In this document: positions 35,906-49,425 of the stretch, piece by piece | Layout of the letters: each line of letters opens with the position of its first letter | How positions within the stretch are numbered: the stretch's first letter is position 1 | From: Dermanyssus gallinae | Lineage: Eukaryota > Arthropoda > Arachnida > Mesostigmata > Dermanyssidae | DNA: 64,000 nt | Reading direction: 5' to 3' | NCBI GenBank assembly: GCA_003439945.1 | Contig: QVRM01003920.1 | Span: forward strand, 211,501-275,500 | Made by a program: the position numbers and the translations under genes | Notes under the pieces: generated by a model | Databases searched by the model: none | What the model was told of the DNA's origin: nothing | Seen by the model: the letters and a program-made list of their open reading frames with translations, nothing else

Positions 35906-37230
35906 AGAAACATTGGCAAGACGACAGTAATCCGATTTATGATCATAAGCGCTTCGCGAGTTTCCACAATAATTTCGATTGCGATTGCTGGTCTATTAGC
36001 TGTTGCATGAGTTACAAAGTGTGCAAAAACAGCCACAGGTATACAGACAAGAACCAACACTAATCAGCGAGTCACAAATACCGGCTTATAAACAATAAAC
36101 AACGACTAGAGTGGTATCTAATCAACAGCAGTACAGCAATTTCGTAACAGGTTGGAAAAGATCAAACATATACGATAACAGTTGAGCAGTGCTTAATGCA
36201 CAACTAAGCACGGGCCTGTGAAGGAGAAGGCGCCTCATCTAGAGAGCTTGAGCTTATTTGTCAAGACAGTTTGTGCTTCGATCTCAACGAAGCAGACGAA
36301 AGTATCTCAAAATTTTGTGTAGCAATTCATCGGCGTCTGCGAGCAACTGTTGAACATAGAGGAGTCGACTAGCGTGAATTTCTGCTGCTAAACTAGTTGT
36401 GCATTACATTTTCTGTCATCATTACCACTTAACTACATCATCACTTGTCAGCGCCTCTCTCGCTCTAACCACCCTTTGTTATTATTAGCACCCCACCGTC
36501 AGCATCATCATCACCTTTATCATCTTCGTTAGGTTTATCTTCACCATCCTTTTCAGCTTTGTCGCCATCAGTGCCATCGTCGTCCTCATTGACATACCTT
36601 AGTCATTTTCATCTTAGTGTCTAACTTTCTCTGTCAATTAGCGTCCTTCAGCGTCATCATCATTAGAACACCTTCAATATCGTCAGTTAACCATCACTCA
36701 CAGACTTCATCACTATCACCACCACCAGCCTTAATCACTAGCTTCTTTATTAGCATCGCCGCTGCCTGCAACTCCTCTACGATATCTGTTGTTATATTGT
36801 AGAATGCTAATTAAAGACCGGCCTGCGTCCGCCTGTAAACAAACAATACTTGTTTACACCTTGTTTATAAACATGCGCGGCGCAGTAACTGATTATGTTG
36901 GTGCAACGAACGCCAGCGAAGCGGCAAGACAAGGTGCCGCTCGAGCCGCATTCTGCACGCAGATTGCACAGTGGCAACGGAAGCGAGTCGCATCAACCGG
37001 GTGGAAAACGCTCGCAGCTAAGGTATGCAATTTATTTGAGAAGAAGTCTGGTCGCGATGCAGAGAACATCTTGTAAGGATAAACCAGAGGCTAGTATTTT
37101 CTCGGCGGAAAGAAATTGCTGTATATGAACCTTAGCGCTGTGCACGAAGTGTTTGCCGGTCATATAGAGGAGAAAGAAAAAGATTCACGGTTTACCCGAA
37201 ATGGCCAATTCGTTGTTGTGGTGGAGGAAG
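35906..37230. other. no recognisable gene; cryptic CAT/GAT-rich tract
   Basis: 36430-36780 is rich in ATC/ACC triplets. On the minus strand part of it (about 36590-36465) is an open acidic frame (NEDDDGTDGDKAEKDGEDKP) of about 43 codons. The open frame 36789-37076 shows no similarity. Confidence 0.4.
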
Positions 37231-37234
37231 AGGA

Positions 37235-37336
37235 GGACAAGTATAGAAACTAAAGTGTGCAACGGTAGAGATCAATCCCGTGCACCTATGTGTTTCCTCC
37301 GGTCGCGAGGCGCACGCGAATCCACTACGCAACCGG
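37235..37336 (-). mobile_element. tRNA-derived SINE, second copy (partial)
   Basis: The minus strand matches the head of the SINE at 22102: the shared blocks TGCGCCTCGC, ACCGGAG, ACACATAGGTGC, TACCGTT/CACCGTT and CACA..TTTAGTTT occur in the same order and spacing. The B-box region is degenerate here (GGGATTGATCTC). Minus-strand start at about 37336. No target duplication was found. The match shows that the 22-kb insertion is a dispersed family and not a one-off. Confidence 0.6.
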
Positions 37337-38136
37337 ACTCGATCGGTCTCATCAAAGTCAAGCAGCTCTCCTTCGTCAATCCATTCACCGCTGAATGACG
37401 TGACAATCTCCAACGCCCTAAGGCCCTAATGGGTAACGGAAGCCGTCAGGAACGCTCTAAGAACGTTAGAACAGGCATGTCATGCTAATCGAAAGTGTTA
37501 TTTTGACCTTTTCCGGCTGCAATTCCACAGTGAAGGTGCGCCTCGGCCGTCGCTCTGAATACACCAAGCTGATCCGAAAAGATTATGCGCTCCTGTTGCA
37601 TATACTAAACGCGCCGTCACTTTGAGCAAGTTTTGCTGCCATAGTACAACTTGTGGCTCGTCCTATTTCGTGTCGCTATTCTTAAGTGTCTATTTTCGTG
37701 TCGCTTTTCTCCTGAACTTTGATCCTGGCAATTTGGAGAGAATTTGCCCTGGTATAGAAATTTGAGGCTGTTTCAGAACTTGAGTAGAATGACCCAATGT
37801 ACAGGGTTTTCTTTCCTATTGTTAAGATGATTCCTATTACGACTCCATACTTCAAATGGCGTGCAATCTTCTGCCAGTTCTCAGGTTATTCTCTACCAAT
37901 TGATTCAAGCTTCTAGTGGCCTGGTGCCAGGGATTGCGCCACCACTTAATTACCCAAGCATTATTGCTCAAACGAAGCAAGCTTGCCGTCATTACGAATA
38001 TAAGTGGAGTCCAGTGCCTGGAAATATCCACAATCGGCTTTACACAATCGCACCCGGTGCACCATCTGGAATGGCAAGCCATTCGTTTTGCCATGCAGTA
38101 AGTGTGCCTTTCTTTTCAGCATCTCTGACTTTCCTA
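37337..38136. other. no recognisable gene
   Basis: No domain-bearing frame. Complementary open frames at 37852-38163 are likely chance. Confidence 0.4.
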
Positions 38137-38369
38137 TTAGAGATTTGGGCTCCTATCCCATAATCTTTGTCTTTCCTCTGCCTTTAGGTCCAGGGGAGGA
38201 GTGCCAGCAAGGACAAGTGCGGCGGAGGTGCTGACAGTCCTATGGGCCTAATCCGTAAGACCGCGGCCCTTTGTGTTCTTCTTAGCATATGGTTTAGCCC
38301 TTGTGACTCTATAGCCGCGTTGAACCACACCGGTGCTCCACACAACTCTATAGATTTGACGGCCGACAA
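38137..38369 (-). pseudogene. R1/I-group LINE fragment (post-RT region)
   Basis: The first frame reads KSIELCGAPVWFNAAIES and RTQRAAVLRI. After a one-base shift it reads TVSTSAALVLAGTPPLDL then KAEERQRLWDRSPNL to a TAA at 38137-38139. This is the same post-RT block as in the R1 copies at 7.4, 22.5 and 59.9 kb. Isolated fragment; it lies just beside the nuclease-type LINE fragment at 38516. Confidence 0.65.
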
Positions 38370-38473
38370 AATGAATCGCCTACGTTTTACTTTACTTCGC
38401 CCGTGAATGTTAGAAAGGATCTTGGCTATTGTTTGCCACCTTTTCCGCTTTGCCCATGCACCTGGTGTTGCAC

Positions 38474-38477
<4 letters not shown>

Positions 38478-38514
<37 letters not shown>

Positions 38515-38515
38515 T
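38478..38515. repeat. (ATT)n at the 3' end of LINE fragment 1
   Basis: A run of ATT/TTA of about 35 bp directly against the element's 3' end. Confidence 0.9.
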
Positions 38516-39192
38516 ATTATTTATTACATGTTAAATAATGTTACAATTGTGAGGTCTGAACGTATTATTGCAAATTCTTTAAATAATTATTTCACTCCAT
38601 GGCGCCTAAAATAGATGCCGCGTTTCCTCTGCAAACGGCCAAAGACAACGCTTGCCTCAAGAATTGACCCTCTCTTTGGTCGCCTGTGACCTCCTGAATT
38701 CGCTTACTCAAATCTTTGAGAAATGCTTCGGTTCCCTTGCTGATTGGTCCTAGCGTCTCCATGGCAATAGGCACGAAAGTATATCTTGTTTCCAGTCCAG
38801 TGTATTTAACGCGTTTTCTGGCTTCCGCATGCTTTGCCACCCACCCCGGCTCAACTGAGCTGTGGTGTAAATAGGAAGCCGCGGTGGTGCACGAAACCGT
38901 TGCATCCCAAGCAAGGGACTTCCCATGAGACCATAATGCAATGGTCACCCCATTAGGTCTATCTTCGCCAGCGGGCACTAAACCTCTCGGTTCAAGTGTA
39001 GATGGTATACCGGCTTTCCTAAGAGACCTTATAATGACCTTGTTTAGTGCAGCATGTCTGGAGGATCTACCGGCACTCTTTGGGCAACTCAGTGGGTGTA
39101 GGCCACTGGAATCTACCGTCTCTCCACACAGTTTGCACTGACGGCTCGCAGACGGGGGCGCCGATTCTAAGTGCTGACATCATGCGGAAATG
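38516..39192 (-). pseudogene. nuclease-type LINE C-terminal fragment, family 1 copy 1
   Basis: Minus-strand coding ends at 38592. Domains in order: a CCHC zinc knuckle (CKLCGETVDSSGLHPLSC; C-X2-C-X9-H-X4-C), a basic stretch (GRSSRH), then a nuclease-like region GEDRPNGVTIALWSHGKSLA, WDATVSCTTAASY, AEARKRVKY, and the terminal FVPIAMETLG...FLRQALSLAVCRGNAASILG block. The R-P-D..W-D-x-T..K..K-Y pattern resembles a PD-(D/E)XK fold; in this copy the expected Asp of RPD is Asn. A 2-base deletion upstream of the zinc knuckle breaks the frame. It is about 93 percent identical to 45071-45702 by eye. It lies between two (ATT)n tracts. The family is a retroelement by inference; no RT is present here. 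Confidence 0.6.
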
Positions 39193-39297
<105 letters not shown>

Positions 39298-41635
39298 ATC
39301 ACTTCCAAATTATTCTTACAGCCGAAAACACAATCGGTCTCAGTGCGACTTTTGTTGGCATTTCGTCACCGTACTGGTTCAGAGTACATGCATGGCTCCA
39401 TTAAACTCCATCGACTCGGTCGTATGGTAACTCTCTGTCGATATCTGCAAGCCGAAGTCCACGTTCTTTTGTGACCAGGTGTTTGTTTGACAAAGACAAA
39501 CAGGCCTGCAAGATGGCAATTAACCAAACTGAATTGCTCCAGTTACTGCTGTACTACGGACATTACTAGACTGCATACAGCGGCGGAGAAGCGGGCGTGT
39601 GACGGGAATGTACCCCTCCAACTGTTGAATCGTTGTCAGTGGCTCCCGTGTGCGCATGGAATGCTGCATCCCGTGCGTGCGCCCCCCCGTCTGAGTCTTT
39701 AGCAGCGCGGCGCTAGCTGGGGGTGGTGATGAAGTTGACAATAGCAGCAGCAATAGTGGCAGTCACAAAACGGTGCTGCCTTAGCAGATGATGCTGCAAC
39801 TCCTACCACTTCCGCTGTGCCCTCTGTTCCCCCTCAACCACCCCCGAGCTCATCGCTCCACCCGCTCCCGCGCTAGCTGTGCGTTAGATTTGCCCCTAGA
39901 CTTTGGCGACGGCTTCCTTGCTTGCATTCCTTGGCTGGTCTGCTTATCGAGCTTCTTTCTGATCCTGCCTAGAATCGCCTTTGGCAGGTTGATTCTTGCT
40001 GCTTGCATTGTAAGTGATTGTTGCTTCTTCACTCTTTTTCTCTTTGCTTCTATACGTCCTCTTCTATCTGTCCAACAACTCGTTTTTTCTTCATATATAT
40101 ATATATATATAATATGTATAAGTATATATATAAAGGTACACTAACTCTGACAGATTCTTTTTGCTAATGTAGTAGTGCTCTTTGGCGGAGGCGGATAACA
40201 ACAACAACGGCCGGTGAGCAGCGGGACAATGCCACTGCAAATCTCCGTGTCGTTCGGTTTTTAAGCGGAAATTGGATACTGTTGTCGCTAGAGCCACCCG
40301 ACACTAGTACGCTAGACACTCCTTTGGGCTTAAGCCCGCTTCCCCATTGCTTCCTCGGCACAACCTGAACAACGACCGACAATCTAACAAACGTTGCACA
40401 GCGATGACTAAGTGTGGCGTGGACTTTGCATGCTGTCTCATTCTTCACGCAGGCTACGCAGGTGTTGCAACCTGCACATGTTGACCTCTTTGGCAACTAA
40501 ATGTGTGTTGTATCAGTTCGGCAAAATCGAATTTAAAGAGTCTCACATATTCGTGTGGGTGGTGACACGACATACGTTCTTTACAAATCCTGTCCTTGCT
40601 TGGAAAGGATCACCACATGACTAGTGCTATACAAACAGTGAAATAAAAGCGATTTATGCCTCGATTGATAAGTTGGGCGTGATGTAAATGGCTAGATAGA
40701 TATCCTGCTGTTTTTGCCGTATTGTCAGTTTAGGATTGAAATCATATTGCAAGTTTTTCCTCTCGGAGCGCTTCACTGTAATTGGCCAAACGTTTGCATA
40801 CATATGCAATTGTGGGACCCGTAGCAAGTTGTTTGGCAGGTTAGCGAGCGACACATTTGCACGGCGCTTCTACATTTCTGTGATCGAACGGCCGAACGAT
40901 TGGTATGGTTATTAACTTCAAATTTAAACTTCAAACCTCTCCCGCCATATAAGATCGATATAATTCTATAATCTCCGCTGCAAAACGGCACACCGTTAAG
41001 TCTTTAATACTCTTTTTTCTCCACACATCTCTAAGACAAGTGTTGCTGACGCATCCCAAGTCTTTATGCATATTTAACATAACAGGCTTTCAGTGTGTAT
41101 AGACTTCTAAATCGCTCAATCGTTCAGTGTCAAATATGGTGACACCTGATATAGAGGAAATATGTTGCTAGAAGGAGTTGTTGGATTAAATTAGAGCTGT
41201 AAGTAAGTCCACATCATGCATATTCCCCAATAAATTTCCTATAACAGTGCAGACGTAGCTTCTGCTTGTTGCCCGATGTGCCTGCTAAAAGAGAGCCTAG
41301 TAGTCAATGTGATGCCTGGATACGCAAAGTGGCTGATTAATTTGAGTGGCTCTCCATATACTGCTTTACGATGGCCTCTGAGGCATCTGACTTGCATCTG
41401 CTAATGTGTAAGACAGAATGGGGAGAGATAATGACACTTGATAAAATAGGCGACCAATCACAATTAGATCTGTAACGTATTAAATCCTTACGCACGTTTT
41501 TAGGCGTAGATTACAGAGTGATCTAGAGACAAATGGGAAAAGGAAGGGAATGACAGTGAGGATTTTGGAAAGGTAAAAACTGGATATGAGACGAAATCAT
41601 ACTATCTGATTAAGTCAGAATATGAAAGCATCGAA
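39298..41635. other. no confirmed gene; possible hydrophobic frame and donor site
   Basis: A plus-strand frame at 39788-40144 has hydrophobic stretches (for example LACIPWLVCLSSFFLILP) and contains a GTAAGT donor-like site at 40010, but it has no recognisable family and ends in a TA repeat (about 40096-40135). The remainder shows nothing. Confidence 0.3.
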
Positions 41636-41639
41636 ATTG

Positions 41640-41990
41640 CGGGGACGAGGGTGTATGACAGGGTTTTTTGGCCTAACAAAACATATGATATGGTGGATAG
41701 AACAAAATGTGTCAAATTATGTTAGAGGAAGGCTTTGAGTGAAGTGGGTGGAGTTACTAGAATAAATTTACAGGGAAAACACGCTAGGAATAATAATAAT
41801 AGCAGCAGGACAATCTAGAACGTTTATAACCGCCAAGAGGGTCAAACAGGAATTCTCATTGTCATCAGTCTTTTGCTTTAGAAACAAGAAGATGTTGTCC
41901 TAATGGAAGCTACTCTGTAGATATTTGAAGATGATACATTGGTGATATAGATTATAGGTAACATATATGCTGTTGATTTAGGCGCTTTCC
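41640..41990 (+). pseudogene. highly decayed reverse transcriptase fragment
   Basis: One frame reads VFWPNKTYDMVDRTKCVKLC, resembling RT motif A (F.D..KAYD.V.R), and about 83 codons further IFEDDTLVI, resembling motif C (FADDT.V.). The spacing fits the motif A-C distance of non-LTR RTs. The rest is littered with stops, and the clade cannot be given. Confidence 0.35.
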
Positions 41991-43339
41991 TGATATAAGA
42001 AGGTAACACGTGTATTTAGGTACGCATGTCAAGCGAATCATAAAGCAATTAATCAATCCTGCATCAATATTGAGGCAGTTTGCTTCACGCTATTTTGCAA
42101 TTTCGTTGGGCAAAGCTGTGAATTGTTCTAGAAACTGTCAGAATTACTAAATCATCGGCAACAAATGCAAAATGGAGTTTCAATTTCGCAGTAAATTTGC
42201 GATTCTAAATATTTACAGAATAAAAAAGGCATAGATGAGTCCTTTTGAGCCGACAGTCTACATCACGGACGTTTATACTTAGCGGTCGCCGTTTTGATCA
42301 AAGTTGTACTGTACGCTATTATATTAAGAAAAACAGTTAAAAGATGCGCCCGTCATGTTAAACCTAAAATATCATTAGTGAAGTGTCCAGTGGGGGCAAT
42401 GAAATGGTTTAAAAGTCAATTAATAGAGCGTGTGTTATTTGCTTGTCAAAAATGCAGTGTGACACATGATCTATAACAAATGCAGCTGGATCTGATGTTG
42501 ACGTTCCTTTAAGAAACATGCTGTCCCGCCCGCAAATTGCTCCCTTTATGAAACACGGTCATTGTATAATTTTATCTCAACAGGACACATAACGCCGATG
42601 TTGTCTTGAGGTGTTTATTGAGCATACGGTTAAGTACAGCAAATTTTCCGTTTTCCTTCATTGTAACTGCGACTTTGACTTTGTTCTTAGTAAAAGAGAA
42701 AAATGCTTCTAAAAGGCGGTGGTCTGGTAATACAGTGTCTCTCCTTAACAGATCAATAAAGCAAGCTACGCACCCTTCACGACTTATCAGTGGGTTTGAA
42801 GGCACTGGTTCTCATTGGAGAAGCACCCATGGTTTCTGCATGCTTGCTCAAATTAGCCTAATGCGTTCGTATTTCTAAACATTTGTTTTCGTTTGGCCTG
42901 CTCTAGGGGCTTAACTCGATGCCTCTTATTGAACTAGGACCTCTGCCTCGGCAGTTTGACGTTCCTCCTCCTGTTTGGTTTTGCCGATCTCACTGCCTAT
43001 TTCGAATGACATGCCGAGAGAAGCTGACCACAGTATATACGTATCAATGTTATATGCATTGTGAGTGGAATAAATGTGATGAGTTTGCAGATTTCAGATG
43101 TTGTTAAACACAAATCTTATGCTGTGACGACAATTACTAGAACTGCCGCCGATGCTGAAGGAATGGATGCTGCAGCGTTATTCATTTAGCAACCACGTTG
43201 CCGGGGCCGATCCACTGTACAAGGCAGAGCAACATCGACCTAGCTAGAGCCGTCTTAATTTTACGGGAAACCAGACTGACCTTTATCTATTATGAATGTA
43301 CACGTTGGCTACGTAGCTAATGCTCTTTCATCATTATAG
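41991..43339. other. no recognisable gene; likely intron or upstream region of the 43.3-kb exon
   Basis: No conserved frame. The polypyrimidine-poor but acceptable acceptor ...TCATTATAG ends at 43339. Confidence 0.35.
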
Positions 43340-43493
43340 GCACTATGGATGATGCTCTGGCGGCTGTCCTCTAGCTTAGCAGTTATGCTCTGCCTGCCCT
43401 CTTTGACTTCGTGGGGCACGCTGGCGGGCGGGTACCCACCGGAACAGGTCCTCCCCCCCAGACAGACCGTTGTCTACCCTTCTCTGATCGACG
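43340..43493 (+). CDS. probable first coding exon with signal peptide (secreted protein)
   Basis: After an AG at 43338-43339 the sequence turns GC-rich. An ATG at 43349 opens 48 codons up to a consensus donor (ACG^GTGAGC, GT at 43494-43495), leaving the exon in phase 1. The protein MMLWRLSSSLAVMLCLPSLT has a classic signal peptide: short basic n-region (R5), hydrophobic core, small residues near 20-28. It continues into a Pro-rich mature start ending PPRQTVVYPSLID. A V-Y-P-x-L stretch just after the signal peptide recalls the propeptide start of secreted reprolysin-type metalloproteases of ticks and mites, but this short match is not enough for a name. If intron retention occurred, the frame would continue to 43570. 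No downstream exon of the same gene was identified in the window. Confidence 0.45.
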
Positions 43494-44206
43494 GTGAGCA
43501 GCCCGCCCTCGGTGTTAGGATGCCAGAGTCAGCTCGTTCGGCCAGCTGCGCTATGCTGTTGGCGTTGTGATTTGCTCTCAGGACTTAATGAGTTCTGTCC
43601 TCCTCTTTTCTCTCGACGCCACGATCCCATAGATCCAAGAGCACATACCGCGGCCAGGCGTTCGCTGCCCCGTTAAAGCCCCCGTTTCTCTCTCTCTTTC
43701 TCTCGCTTGCACCCCTTCACTTACTCAGGTCCTATTTCTCCCCGGTGATCCTATTTCTCTTCTCGGCCTGTCTCTATATCTTGTGGATGGGGAGGATGAC
43801 CAATAATAATGCACATATAATGATCAGCCTACAGGCAACTGCGGTTGCCACACAAACGAAATTTAATCTAGTAGAGCTGGTGATGCCGAGGTCGTTTCAT
43901 GCTCTCCTCCTCCTATTCCCATATGTTCTTTCCCGTCCGCTTGACCGTTAGGCTAGGCGCTGTAGCCTACCGTCTCATTCAGAAGCTGCAAGACGTATCG
44001 TGTCCCTGCTAGCCAGCCACTAACGTCTGGCGTTGTCGTCATTTCATTTACAAACATTTACGCCCATAGCAACAATGCGTCAGCGATCCTTATTGTTACG
44101 GTGTCGGGCTTTAGCGCAAAGGGCAACCCGTGCCTTATGGATCACTCGGAAACTGCCGACGAGTCTGCATGAAAAGAAGGTGCGTTGTGCGGCCACTGTC
44201 CTTTAA

Positions 44207-44245
<39 letters not shown>

Positions 44246-44340
44246 CATATACGTATATGCAATTATGGAAATTTTAAGTTCAATGAGTAATTCTTGAATT
44301 TAAATACATTTTCCGTCTGCAAAAACGTCAGAAAATGTAT
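43494..44340. other. probable intron, no other feature; (TA)n at 44212-44240
   Basis: Contains a CT-rich tract (43686-43712) and a TA run. No conserved frame. Confidence 0.4.
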
Positions 44341-44950
44341 ATATATAGGGTGTCCAAAAAATTTCTGAAAATTTATAAAAAATAATTGTAGAGCTCGTTA
44401 AAGGAAATATTTTTTGGGATAGAACATGGCCTCTACGAAGTCTTGTTTCGGGGTGAGAGTTAAATTACGACAATTTGTGACACTAGTTTTTTAGCCGACA
44501 TAGGAGCATAAAATGTGCTGTTGCGAGGCAACTAGTTATCCTACAGAAAACTAAGCACATCTTCGTGTTCGTGAGAACATTTTGTGAGAACGTCGTGTTC
44601 GTGAGAAAAAAACGTCGCTACACAGTCACTTATGCATGCACTTAGTTTCGGCATGTACACCGAAAAATCTCAATTACCCCGCAACCACGGCTCGCATTGT
44701 CATAGATTTGGTACCAAAACTATCGTCAAATGCCTATTGGCGTGAAGGCTAATGAAATAACTTCAGTTTTGCGAATTATTTTCTAAATTACCATGCCGCA
44801 TCCTCTGCTCAGCGTTATATATTCTTGAAGGAAATATAATTTTCTCACGAACCCGACGATGTGCTTAGTTTTTGTATAGAATAACTAATTGTCTCGCAAT
44901 AGCACATTTCATGCTTCTATGTCGGGCATAAACACCAGTGTCACAAATGG
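44341..44950. repeat. element with long inverted repeats, non-coding
   Basis: 44476-44577 and 44842-44945 are inverted copies at roughly 80 percent identity (shared blocks ATGTGCT, TTGCGAG, AACTAAGCACATC and TTCGTGAGAA in opposite orientation). The interior (44650-44790) matches the repeat at 31800-32064. The left outer part starts TATAGGGTGTCCAAAAAATT, similar in style to mariner-like termini. The right outer part is cut by the (ATT)n/LINE insertion at 44967. It is probably a non-autonomous, MITE-like family. Confidence 0.55.
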
Positions 44951-44966
44951 TCTCACACAGCCTTAC

Positions 44967-45702
<736 letters not shown>

Positions 45703-45763
<61 letters not shown>

Positions 45764-45764
45764 C
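45703..45764. repeat. (ATT)n at the 5' end of LINE fragment 2
   Basis: About 62 bp of uninterrupted ATT. Confidence 0.95.
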
Positions 45765-45825
45765 AATTCTCAGAAAATTTCCAAACATTCTCTCTCTCTC
45801 TCTCTGTTGACCCCATCTCATTTAA

Positions 45826-45945
45826 CGGCCCGGTAGGCAAATTGTCTCCGTCTTCTGTGATGCAAGCTGTAGATCATGAGCGGTCATCCATGCCTGTATG
45901 TTGGCTAGCGCCGCGTTGGCAGTCTCTTCTAGTGTTGTCGGCCAG
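45826..45945 (-). pseudogene. RT fragment, region after the YADD box
   Basis: The minus strand reads TTLEETANAALANIQAWM, then TAHDLQLASQKTETICLPGR and a stop. The pattern A..AL..I..WM..H.L.LA..KTE...L.GR is the conserved stretch after motif C in R1/I-group RTs. Only 35-40 codons remain. Confidence 0.6.
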
Positions 45946-46200
45946 TTGTTGTGACCAGCTCAATAGCATCCGCCACGGCGTGTATCTTGCAAAGGGTATG
46001 CTCCAGATGGCAAGGAACCTCTTTTAGCAAAATGTTTGCTTTTTGAACTTTGCAGAGCTCAACCACCTTCTTGAAGTGTCCTTCAAGGGACTTGTACGAG
46101 GCGTCAAACGCTTGACGCCAGGTCGCATCGACAGTCGCGCTGCGCGTCTCCTTGGAGTCGCTACTGCCCGGAGACGCGTCTACTAGGCTCTTGCCGCTTC
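45940..46200 (-). pseudogene. possible retroelement ORF1-like coiled segment
   Basis: An open minus-strand frame of about 85 codons (SLVDASPGSSDSKETRSATV ... then DATWRQAFDASYKSLEGHF and KKVVELCKVQKANILLKEVP) is predicted helical, charged and without stops, and ends just before the RT fragment at 45945. It could be a gag-type ORF1 piece or a host exon; there is no diagnostic motif. Confidence 0.25.
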
Positions 46201-46260
46201 AAGCTCGGCTAAGCCCTAGTCCGAGTCTGTAGCGTAAGTCAGACCGACGCAGTCTGAGGC

Positions 46261-47470
46261 GACCATGACCCGAAAACCCCGCAAAGCTCTGGAATTTTCA
46301 GATGGAATTCCAACCGAAAATTTTACAAAGACGTACGCGGTGGTGGTGAGTTAACCGGTAAAAACCGTAGATTGATACGCCGCCCGTACCCGCAACTTAA
46401 AAGCAACCGAGATTCGAATCCGATCCGAACGACGCTCTTTGGGGAACCCGAGATAAATGGAGACTAGTTATCTAGTATGCAACTAGAGCATGGTCCACCA
46501 CGCAGCAACAGTACCGACATTCAGTGCAGGTATGGCTTTTTTTGACCCCTTAACTTGACCCTTGATAATCTGACTTTTGCAAGTGAGGCAGCGTGCTGAG
46601 TGTTGACATCTTAACTGTTTCCAAGAGTGTTTTGTTCCTGTGTACAGTGTTGTAGTTCTGTTTATGATGATTGCCTTTACCGTCTGCGAATCAGTGTGAG
46701 CTGTGACCCTCGATAACTAGTTGTCAATAGCTAGTTTGGTGTGAGCAATTCTCCTCACACACCCTATAATCTTGTGCAGCGGTTGGGCCATCTAATCACG
46801 ATTTCTGTCCTTTGGCACTTTTGCCAGTATTAGCAGCCTGTGTAAAACCGTGCGTGTATGTGAGTTCTCTATATCTTACCATAGCAAGCATCGCGAACGC
46901 ACCTAGGTTAAGGTGTGCTTGTCAGGGTTGAGCAGTAGGGTTATCAAGTAGCTGAATACTACCGCTCTAGGTCTCCCAGAACCAGTAAATGTCTTTCGAT
47001 AAATGCCCTAGTGTGCTATGTATACCACGACGTCAACGCATGTAATATTATCTAACATAATGTCGAGCAACGGCACAATATTATTACGTATGAGCTATAA
47101 CTTACGCTCTCGTCACATGTCATAAGCTACCTGCACCCAAAGGGGTATTTCTACATCAACATGGCACAAGGCCGTGAATAAAAAGTACGATCAATCTTTA
47201 AAAATCAGATATTATAAAACGGAGGTTCAGAGATTAACTAGAGCAGGTGACGTACCAGTAGGATTTACTTCAGTGTATCTAGAAAATATCAGTAACAGAT
47301 CAAGCGAGCATTTTCTTCAAAGTTGTTAACAGTTTATTACTCTACCTGCGTTTTAAATATTTGTGTTCTGGAATAAGAATTGACGGACCGTTTAGACATC
47401 CGGTCTCATTCTCAGCGTGGTACGCTATGTTGCCGACATGGCGGCATAAATTATTCCTCTGGATCGTTCT
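46261..47470. other. no recognisable gene
   Basis: No domain. A B-box-like GATTCGAATCC at about 46412 was examined and not accepted as a tRNA gene. Confidence 0.4.
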
Positions 47471-47475
47471 CAGAC

Positions 47476-49190
<1,715 letters not shown>

Positions 49191-49425
49191 TTTTCCTGAG
49201 GCTAGGAAAAAGGGTCAGTTTGCCAGCTTGCTATTCTCCGAGAGGACGACCCTTAAATATATGTTATAAGCCATCGCTTTGAAGAGATTAGAACGAAATT
49301 TCCGCATCAGCACTTAAATAGCCTATGGCGCAATGTCGTCTAGGCTGGGGGCCGCCTTGCCGTTGGTCACTTTCGATCTCGTCTATACTACTTCAGCGTA
49401 TCGGATGATATTTATTCTACTCTAG

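Noticed and set aside
39788..40144. Hydrophobic membrane-protein-like frame
   Set aside because: The frame runs into a TA repeat and has no family resemblance; a GTAAGT inside it could be a donor, but support is too thin.
46330..46430. Possible tRNA gene or SINE around GATTCGAATCC
   Set aside because: A B-box-like motif is present, but the distance to the nearest A-box-like sequence is too long and no acceptor stem pairs.
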